Assembly: GCA_041611095.1 (NCBI GenBank)
Contig: JBFINP010000054.1
Coordinates: 1-21,575 of the forward strand
Length of the DNA stretch: 21,575 nt
Reading direction: 5' to 3'
Source of the DNA: UBA6912 sp041611095
Lineage (GTDB): Bacteria; Actinomycetota; Acidimicrobiia; Spongiisociales; UBA5794
Shown: piece after piece, positions 1 through 5,912 of the stretch
Layout of the letters: the number at the start of each line of letters is the position of its first letter
Position numbering within the stretch: the stretch's first letter is position 1
Position numbers and translations under genes: made by a program
Notes under the pieces: generated by a model
The model's input: only the letters and a program-made list of their open reading frames with translations
Database searches by the model: none
What the model was told of the DNA's origin: nothing

Positions 1-1
1 C

Positions 2-850
2 CTCGCCGCGGCATGCGCTACGGCGAGCGGGACCGCGCCGACCACTCCGCCGCCGCCGACGACTTCCCTTGCCGTGCAGCCGCCGACATCGACCGTGGAG
101 ACACCCACACCGACCACCAGCATCCCGGAGACGACGACCGTCTCTCCCTTTGCACGGCCGGCGTGGCTGGGCACCCGCCCCTTGCCGCTGCGACCCGACG
201 AGCACGGCGAGGTGCAGCCCACGCCCCCCGAGTTGCGGGACCGCCGGCTGGAGACGCTCGACACGCTGCCTCCCCCGGAGGGAGACACCTTCGAGTGGCG
301 CGTCGAAGCGGTGCCTGCGGACGTGCTCGCCCGCTCCAGCTGGTCGGAGGCCTGCCCGGTCACGGTCGACGAGCTGGCCTACGTCACGGTGTCCCACTTC
401 GGCTTCGACGGCGAGTTCCATACGGGTGAGTTGCTCGTCAACGCCGCCGTGGCCGAAGACGTGGTGGGGGTGTTCCGCAAGCTGCATGGCGCACGCTTTC
501 CCATCGAGCAGATGCGGGTGATCCGCGCCGAGGAGATCGACGCACCACCGACGGGGGATTGGAACGACACGACGTCCTTCGTGTGCCGCCCTGCCGTGGG
601 CTCCAACGGCTGGTCGCAGCACGCCTTCGGGCTCGCCATCGACATCAACCCTTTCCACAACCCGTATGCGAAGGGCGATCTCGTGCTGCCCGAGCTGGCG
701 TCCGTCTACGTCGATCGGAGCGATGTACGTACCGGAATGATCACGGATGGCGACGTCGTTGTGAACGCCTTCGCCGAGATCGGATGGGCATGGGGTGGTA
801 ACTGGAGGACTTTGAAGGACTGGATGCACTTCTCCCAGAGCGGAAGCTGA
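2..850 (+). CDS. M15-family D,D-carboxypeptidase-like lipoprotein (5' partial)
   Basis: The frame is open to the left window edge, so the true start is upstream. The first visible codons read L-A-A-A-C, a plausible lipobox, followed by a Pro/Thr-rich linker, which suggests a membrane-anchored lipoprotein acting on cell-wall peptides outside the membrane. The C-terminal domain fits the zinc peptidase M15 (VanY-like, Peptidase_M15_4) family. Counting from the first visible codon, QHAFGLAIDIN supplies likely ligands His207 and Asp214, and DWMHF near the end supplies His276. These enzymes typically cleave D-Ala-D-Ala or related bonds in peptidoglycan; the exact substrate here is unknown. A GTG at 74 could be taken as a start but would discard the lipobox, so I reject it. 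The next gene begins 46 nt downstream (or 1 nt, if the ATG at 852 is used), suggesting cotranscription. Confidence 0.8.
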   Translation, partial: LAAACATASGTAPTTPPPPTTSLAVQPPTSTVETPTPTTSIPETTTVSPFARPAWLGTRPLPLRPDEHGEVQPTPPELRDRRLETLDTLPPPEGDTFEWRVEAVPADVLARSSWSEACPVTVDELAYVTVSHFGFDGEFHTGELLVNAAVAEDVVGVFRKLHGARFPIEQMRVIRAEEIDAPPTGDWNDTTSFVCRPAVGSNGWSQHAFGLAIDINPFHNPYAKGDLVLPELASVYVDRSDVRTGMITDGDVVVNAFAEIGWAWGGNWRTLKDWMHFSQSGS

Positions 851-896
851 GATGCGAGCCGGGAACCTGGACCGAGGCGGGGAGCGTCGCACGGTC

Positions 897-1382
897 ATGA
901 GCAGAACGCGTCTCTTCATGTCGACCGCCCTCGTCGCATTGGGCATCACGGCCCTTGCGTGCGGCGGTGGGGAGCTGACCACCGGCAGCGACACCACCCC
1001 GACGGTGCCCTCGAGCACCACGACCACGACGCTCGACGTGGTCGTCACCCCGCCGACGAACAAGCCGGCACCTGCACCGGAGCCGACCGTGCCGCTGCCG
1101 AGCATCCCGCCTGGAGCGGACCCCGCCGCGACACCCGACGTGGCGTTCGCCATCTCCGACCTCGCCGCCACGCTGGGCGTCCCGGAGGGCAACGTGATCG
1201 CCGTCGGCTGGGAAGAGGTCGTGTGGCGGGACGGCAGCATCGGTTGTGCCCAGCCGGGGATGGCGTACACCCAGGCACTCGTCGATGGAATGCGGATCGC
1301 ACTCGAGGTCGACGGGACCGTCTACTGGTACCACGCCGGCGGTGGGCGCGAGCCCTTCCATTGCGCCAACCCGACTCAGTGA
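897..1382 (+). CDS. Small lipoprotein with C-terminal 'DGS(I/L)GC' domain
   Basis: I do not recognise a named family. From the ATG at 897 the protein has 161 aa, with a basic N-terminus, a hydrophobic stretch and A-L-A-C ending at Cys22, a lipobox-like site. A Thr/Pro-rich linker to about residue 85 follows, then a compact domain of roughly 75 aa containing WRDGSIGCAQPG, YTQALVDG, a YWYH segment and a second Cys near the C-terminus. The two Cys could form a disulfide. Purine-rich GGCGGGGAG lies about 12 nt before the ATG. An in-frame ATG at 852 would add 15 residues ahead of the signal sequence and looks less likely. The same domain recurs in the gene at 5523-5843. The stop lies only 10 nt from the stop of the convergent subtilase. 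Role unknown; an extracellular peptide or peptidase-binding function is speculation. Confidence 0.75.
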   Translation: MSRTRLFMSTALVALGITALACGGGELTTGSDTTPTVPSSTTTTTLDVVVTPPTNKPAPAPEPTVPLPSIPPGADPAATPDVAFAISDLAATLGVPEGNVIAVGWEEVVWRDGSIGCAQPGMAYTQALVDGMRIALEVDGTVYWYHAGGGREPFHCANPTQ

Positions 1383-1392
1383 TGCAGCACTC

Positions 1393-4300
1393 TCACGGGC
1401 TCGCCGCTTGGAGCCCGTTCGTAGCCGCCTGGGGTTCGGGTGCGGACGGTCCGGCCGTCTCGACGACCACGATGCTTCGCACCGCATCGCCGGTTTCGGC
1501 CCGGAGCGTCACCACGGCGACGTAGGCCGTGTCGGGCTCGAGGTCGGACCAGCGCAGGGAAAGGGCGCCATTGGCCCCGCGCTCCGCCTCGGCCGTGTCC
1601 GCAGCCGTCTCGAGGACGGCCTGACCCTCCTCGTCGGCGACCCACGTCGTCAGCGTGAAGGGAGCGGTGCCATCCGCAACGTGCCAGCCGTGCACCACGG
1701 CGACGTAGGTGCCGGTGCGGGGGAGGAGAACGTCGAGGTTCTCGGAACCGCCGAGCCCCGTTGCACGTCCCGCCAGCTCACCCTCTGGCCCGTACAGATA
1801 GAGGTCGAGGTCGTCCGCCGGCTCGCTTGCGTCCAGCCGCAACCGAAGAAGCGCTGCGCCTTCGGACACCGTTACGGACTGGGTTGCGACGCCAGAGTTC
1901 GCGTCGATCGCTCGGGCGACGTCGTAGGTGGGATCCTGGGCGACCTCCCCTTCCACGGTCGTCGCCGGGGCAAGACCGGTGGCGCCCACGGAGAAGGCGC
2001 CGGCGAAGCCGTACACCACGGCGAGGTCCGTCTGCCCGCTCGGTCCCGCCACCTCGACCGATCGCGCAACGTCGAAGTCCACGCCCCGCACCACGACGGG
2101 CATCGCTACGCGGTAGGTGTCCGACACCCAGGTGACGTTGCCCGTGCGCCACTCCCCGCCGGGAGCACGGTTGCGCGTGATCTCGACGGTGAAAGATGCA
2201 GATTCGCCCGGCGCGAGGCTCAGTGAACGCGGGCTGACATCGACGGAGAACCCGGCCGGAGCGTCGATCTGGGCCTCGAAGACGCGGAGCTTGTCGGCGA
2301 CGCTCGTCACGGTCCTCGTCACCGTCACGCCGGTCGCGATGCTCCCCACCGTGATGGAAGGGACGTTCAGCGCAGAGGCCGACAGGGACGGCTCGTCGCA
2401 CGCCGTTCCGCGCATCACCTGGTTTGTCTCGAGCCCGCAGAGGAAGCCCAGGTAGCCGGCGAGATCCGCCTGGAAGACCAGACCAGGGTTGAAGGTGCTC
2501 CCACGACGGTTGACCGCTCCGCCGGGCTGGATGAACCCGGATCCCATGTCGAGCCCGGCTGCCGGCTCGGTGCCGCGGGCCGTCCACACGTCGCGTCGCG
2601 TCGTCGTGCTCACGGCAGAGCGAACCATGTCGGGCGTCCAGCCCGGGTGCGCCTGCCGCACCAGCGCAAACACGCCGGCGACATGGGCGCTCGCCGTCGA
2701 CGTCCCGCTCATCACGGCAAACGGATCGTCGGACGACTGGTCGACGGTCTCCGGCGCCGTGGCCGCCAGGATCGATACCCCAGGGGCCACGACATCGGGC
2801 TTGAGCAGGTCTGCCGTCAGGGTTCCCGGTCCCCGCGACGAGAAGGGTGCGACAACCGAGCTGCTCCCGATGGCCGACGTCACGGCCCCGATCGACGCGG
2901 TTGGCGCCTCTGCTGTCGCATACGCCTCGATGACGCGTGCGGCGTCGGCATCGACGGCGATCGTCGGAATCGGCTCGTCCAAGGCATCGAAGGGCTGCTC
3001 GCCCGGCTGGGCCGCCAGGATCACACCGGCGCCACCCGCAGCGGCGACGGCGGCCGAGGCGGAATGCGAAGCACCCAGGTCGTGGCAGACGACGATGGCG
3101 CCTTCGATCGGATCGGTGAAACCGAGGCCGGGGTCGCACCGCGCGTTGGCGAGGTCGGCAGCGTCGATTAGCGGCAGCGATGCGGTCCCTTCGTCAACGG
3201 TCAGGCCTTCGACCACGGTGCCGTCGCCGAGGGTGACGAGGCCGCCGGATTCCCGCTGCTGCGTGGCGGCTGCCACCGCGGTCACCCACGGAACGGCGGC
3301 CACCGAGCTGACCGTCCCGCGGACCGGACCGGAGTTGCCGGCGGCCGCCGCCACCACCACGCCGGAGGCCTGGGCGAAGAGGAGGGCGACGTCGTCGACG
3401 CCAACTCCGACGCTATCGGAGCCGATGGACAGGTTCAGCACGTCGACGCCGTCGGATGCGGCCTGATCGATTGCGGCAACGACGTCGCTCACGGCGCATT
3501 GTCCCGCTCTGCCCGCGATGCTCCAGCATGCCTTGTATGCGGCGATCCGCGCCCTGGGTGCGACGCCGGAGGCCGTACCCCGGGGCCCGCCGTCGATAGC
3601 GGCGGGAACGTCGCGGTTCCCGGCCGCAGTTGCCGCCACGTGCGTACCGTGGCCGTTCGTGTCGCGCGCCGATCCGTCCTCGCCCTGGTCGAACTCCAGC
3701 CCGGTTCCGGCCGCGATGCCGACGCCGAACGCCGCGGCCGTCAGCACCTTGTTGGAGCAGGACGCACCCACGGCGTCGCCGAGGTCGCATGCAGTGCCGC
3801 TGAAGTGCGCCGGCGCAGGGCCATAGTCCTCACCGGCGAAGCCGACGTGCTCCGGCCAGATCCCGGTGTCGATCACCCCGATCACGACGTCCTCGCCGGT
3901 GTAGCCGGTTGCCCAGGGGCCTCTGGGGTCGGTCAGCCCGAGCAGGTCGGGAGAGGAGTCGGCCTGGAGATGACGCACCTCGTCACGACTCACCGAGACG
4001 ACGCCCGGGGCTCGGGCGAGCGCCGCTGCCTCGGCAGGGGTCAGCACCGCGGCGAAACCGTCTAGGGCGAACGTGTAGTCGTAGAGGAGGGCGTCGGTGG
4101 CGAGCCCTGCTTCGCCCAGTACGGCTTCGTGGGTTTCCTCGAGATACGTTCGGTAGGCCGCAACGGCAGGTGTGCGGCTGTCGGTGCGGGAGCCGGCCGC
4201 CGGCCTCGTCGCTTCGAGACCCGGCACCGAACCCTCGTACGTGACCACGGGATCGCCGTCCATGAGGACGAGGTATACGCCGTGGGTGGACACCACGTCA

Positions 4301-4407
4301 CCGGGGTCGGAGCCGATCGGCGTCTCGCTGGCGGCGAACGCATCCGGCGCCGGCAACGTCGCGACGAAGAGCGCCAGCAGCGCAGCGTATGCGGCCGAGC
4401 CTTTCAC
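1393..4407 (-). CDS. Secreted S8 subtilisin-like serine protease (PA-domain type)
   Basis: This 1004-aa preproprotein is predicted to be exported and to degrade proteins outside the cell. A signal peptide (about 1-25, ending AFA) precedes an inhibitor-I9-like propeptide (about 43-148). The catalytic domain shows Asp180 in GVIDTGIWPEH, His253 in DTNGHGTHVA, oxyanion Asn358 in AAGNSGP and Ser570 in SGTSTASAHVAG. A PA insert occupies about 410-500. An Fn3-like domain (about 680-775) and a PPC-like beta domain (about 840-925, with LDLYLYGPEG) follow, the layout of large subtilases. The usual Pro in GTSxAxPHVAG is Ala575 here. Translation starts at GTG (4405-4407), with GGGGGT about 9 nt upstream; the signal peptide begins at this codon. 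It is convergent with the small lipoprotein gene and paralogous to the protease at 5913-8864. Confidence 0.93.
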   Translation of the reverse strand: MKGSAAYAALLALFVATLPAPDAFAASETPIGSDPGDVVSTHGVYLVLMDGDPVVTYEGSVPGLEATRPAAGSRTDSRTPAVAAYRTYLEETHEAVLGEAGLATDALLYDYTFALDGFAAVLTPAEAAALARAPGVVSVSRDEVRHLQADSSPDLLGLTDPRGPWATGYTGEDVVIGVIDTGIWPEHVGFAGEDYGPAPAHFSGTACDLGDAVGASCSNKVLTAAAFGVGIAAGTGLEFDQGEDGSARDTNGHGTHVAATAAGNRDVPAAIDGGPRGTASGVAPRARIAAYKACWSIAGRAGQCAVSDVVAAIDQAASDGVDVLNLSIGSDSVGVGVDDVALLFAQASGVVVAAAAGNSGPVRGTVSSVAAVPWVTAVAAATQQRESGGLVTLGDGTVVEGLTVDEGTASLPLIDAADLANARCDPGLGFTDPIEGAIVVCHDLGASHSASAAVAAAGGAGVILAAQPGEQPFDALDEPIPTIAVDADAARVIEAYATAEAPTASIGAVTSAIGSSSVVAPFSSRGPGTLTADLLKPDVVAPGVSILAATAPETVDQSSDDPFAVMSGTSTASAHVAGVFALVRQAHPGWTPDMVRSAVSTTTRRDVWTARGTEPAAGLDMGSGFIQPGGAVNRRGSTFNPGLVFQADLAGYLGFLCGLETNQVMRGTACDEPSLSASALNVPSITVGSIATGVTVTRTVTSVADKLRVFEAQIDAPAGFSVDVSPRSLSLAPGESASFTVEITRNRAPGGEWRTGNVTWVSDTYRVAMPVVVRGVDFDVARSVEVAGPSGQTDLAVVYGFAGAFSVGATGLAPATTVEGEVAQDPTYDVARAIDANSGVATQSVTVSEGAALLRLRLDASEPADDLDLYLYGPEGELAGRATGLGGSENLDVLLPRTGTYVAVVHGWHVADGTAPFTLTTWVADEEGQAVLETAADTAEAERGANGALSLRWSDLEPDTAYVAVVTLRAETGDAVRSIVVVETAGPSAPEPQAATNGLQAASP
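1396..1417. terminator. Possible bidirectional hairpin between convergent genes
   Basis: A perfect 7-bp inverted repeat, CGGGCTC with an 8-nt loop and GAGCCCG, lies just after the stop of the small lipoprotein gene and inside the last codons of the minus-strand subtilase. It lacks a clear T-tract, so termination is only a suggestion based on position. Confidence 0.3.
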
Positions 4408-4639
4408 CCCAGGTGACCCCCGTTGTCATCACCAGTCTTCTCGCAGGATGGCAATTCCGCAAGGGGCCGGTCGACCTGGCCGAATGGAGACCGTGTCCCC
4501 GACGGAGTGCCCCAGGAGAAAGGCGTTTGGTCCTCGCCGGCCTGGCGCTCGGACCGGCATGGTGCGAGCCGCAGCGGGTTTGGCCGGCAGGGCGGCTGGG
4601 TACGAGTGAGTGCGCTGCGGATTAGAGCCCCACACGGAA

Positions 4640-4645
4640 TACACT
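4640..4645 (+). promoter_or_regulatory. Putative -10 box (TACACT) for leaderless htpX mRNA
   Basis: TACACT fits TANNNT and ends 8 nt before the htpX ATG, so transcription would begin at or next to the start codon. No Shine-Dalgarno sequence precedes that ATG. No convincing -35 element is visible. The rest of 4408-4653 shows no gene. Confidence 0.45.
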
Positions 4646-4653
4646 CGCGTCGT

Positions 4654-5526
4654 ATGAACAACGTCAAAACAGCCGGTCTCCTCGGTCTCCTCGGTGGCCT
4701 CTTCATCGCCGTCGGAGCGCTTCTCGGCGGCCAGAGCGGAGCGGTGATCGCCCTCGGCTTCGCTGTCCTCTTCAACTTCGCCATGTACTTCTTCTCAGCG
4801 AAGATCGCTCTTGCGGCGACCCGCGCCAAGCCTATCGAACCGGGCATGCTCCCGACCGTCGAGTCGATCGTGAGCTCGCTCGCCAGTCGCGAAGGCATGC
4901 CGATGCCCCGGCTCTACTTCATCGAGTCCCCCCAGCCGAACGCCTTCGCCACAGGGCGCAACCCGCGGCACGCCGCGGTCGCGGTCACACGGGGAATCCT
5001 CGACCTGATGTCGCCGCAAGAGCTCGAAGGTGTGCTCGCCCACGAGCTGGCGCACGTGAAGAACCGTGACATCCTCATCGCCACGATCGCGGCGACGATC
5101 GCCGCCGCCCTGTCCTTCCTCACCCGAATGGCATTCTGGGGCGGTCTCGGACGGCGTGACGACAACAATCCCCTCGGTGCCATCGCCGGCTTGATCGCCA
5201 TCATCGTGGCGCCACTGGCGGCGATGATCATCCAGATGGCCATCTCTCGGTCCCGCGAGTTCCAGGCCGATCGCAGCGGCGCCGAGCTGACCGGCTCCCC
5301 GATGGCGCTCGCCTCGGCTCTGCAGAAGCTCGAGATGGGCACGAGCCGGGTGCCGATGGAGGTCAACCCCGCCGTCTCGCAACTCTTCATCGCCGATCCG
5401 CTCAAGGCCTTCGGGCGCGGCGGGGGCCGGCGGGGTGGGAGCTCGATCGCTCGCATGTTCAGCACGCACCCTCCGATCCCGGAGCGGATCGAGCGTCTCC
5501 AGAACATGTCGATGGGCATCCGCTGA
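4654..5526 (+). CDS. htpX: HtpX-like M48 membrane zinc metalloprotease
   Basis: This 290-aa protein has the size and layout of HtpX, the membrane quality-control protease that cleaves misfolded membrane proteins. Two N-terminal hydrophobic helices (about 6-25 and 30-50) precede the zinc motif HELAH (His130, Glu131, His134). Two further hydrophobic stretches lie at about 139-158 and 176-197. Glu202 in REFQAD is the expected third ligand. The conserved THPP-I-ERI tail (271-280) is present. I chose the ATG at 4654 because it begins the hydrophobic N-terminus and lies 8 nt after a -10-like box; an upstream in-frame ATG at 4423 adds a low-complexity, non-homologous extension. The gene ends in CTGA, overlapping the small-domain frame that follows. 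It sits between two secreted subtilase genes on the other strand. Confidence 0.92.
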   Translation: MNNVKTAGLLGLLGGLFIAVGALLGGQSGAVIALGFAVLFNFAMYFFSAKIALAATRAKPIEPGMLPTVESIVSSLASREGMPMPRLYFIESPQPNAFATGRNPRHAAVAVTRGILDLMSPQELEGVLAHELAHVKNRDILIATIAATIAAALSFLTRMAFWGGLGRRDDNNPLGAIAGLIAIIVAPLAAMIIQMAISRSREFQADRSGAELTGSPMALASALQKLEMGTSRVPMEVNPAVSQLFIADPLKAFGRGGGRRGGSSIARMFSTHPPIPERIERLQNMSMGIR

Positions 5527-5843
5527 GCGGCTCGGCAACCCCGCAACTTCCCCTCGATCTGGCCCTCGCCGATCTCGCCGAGCGGCTCGACGTGGACCCA
5601 AGCACTGTCGAAGTGGTGCTCCAGGAGGACGTGACCTGGCGTGATGGCAGCCTGGGTTGTCCTCAGCCCGGCATGCGGTACACCCAGGCGCTGGTGGACG
5701 GATACCGCATCGTTTTGCGGCATGGCGGCACCGAGTACGCCTATCACGGGAGGGGCAACGCCGCCCCCTTCCTGTGCGAGCAGCCTGGGCCCTGGGTGGC
5801 CAAAGAGCCGAAGCCCCCGGAGCTGAAGCCCCGGCTGGACTGA
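5523..5843 (+). CDS. Small 'DGSLGC'-domain protein coupled to htpX (non-canonical start)
   Basis: No named family is recognised. The frame encodes a domain alignable along its length with the C-terminal part of the lipoprotein at 897-1382: LALADLAERLDV, then TWRDGSLGCPQPGM, YTQALVDGYRI, a YAYH segment and a late Cys. Homology begins near codon 5 of the frame, immediately after htpX. Between 5454 and 5591 I find no in-frame ATG, GTG or TTG. The GTG at 5592 would remove the first 20 or so homologous residues. A CTG at 5523-5525 overlaps the htpX stop as CTGA, mirroring the ATGA and TTGA overlaps elsewhere in the window, so a coupled CTG start is my preferred model. No signal peptide is visible, unlike its paralogue. 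A -1 frameshift fusion to HtpX or a sequence error are alternatives. The product would be about 106 aa. Confidence 0.6.
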   Translation: MSGSATPQLPLDLALADLAERLDVDPSTVEVVLQEDVTWRDGSLGCPQPGMRYTQALVDGYRIVLRHGGTEYAYHGRGNAAPFLCEQPGPWVAKEPKPPELKPRLD

Positions 5844-5862
5844 CATCGTTGCGGACAGAGCG

Positions 5863-5892
5863 AGGGGGCGCCCCTCGGGGCGCCCCCTCTTT
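5863..5892. terminator. Bidirectional rho-independent terminator
   Basis: A perfect 12-bp inverted repeat, AGGGGGCGCCCC (5863-5874) and GGGGCGCCCCCT (5877-5888), is followed by CTCTTT. It lies between the convergent stops of the small-domain gene (5843) and the second subtilase (5913). Confidence 0.85.
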
Positions 5893-5912
5893 GGTGTCCG
5901 TTTCGGGGACGG

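Noticed and set aside
4423..4653. N-terminal extension of htpX from an upstream ATG
   Set aside because: The 77 extra residues show no HtpX similarity and would precede the first membrane helix. The ATG at 4654 has a well-placed -10-like box.
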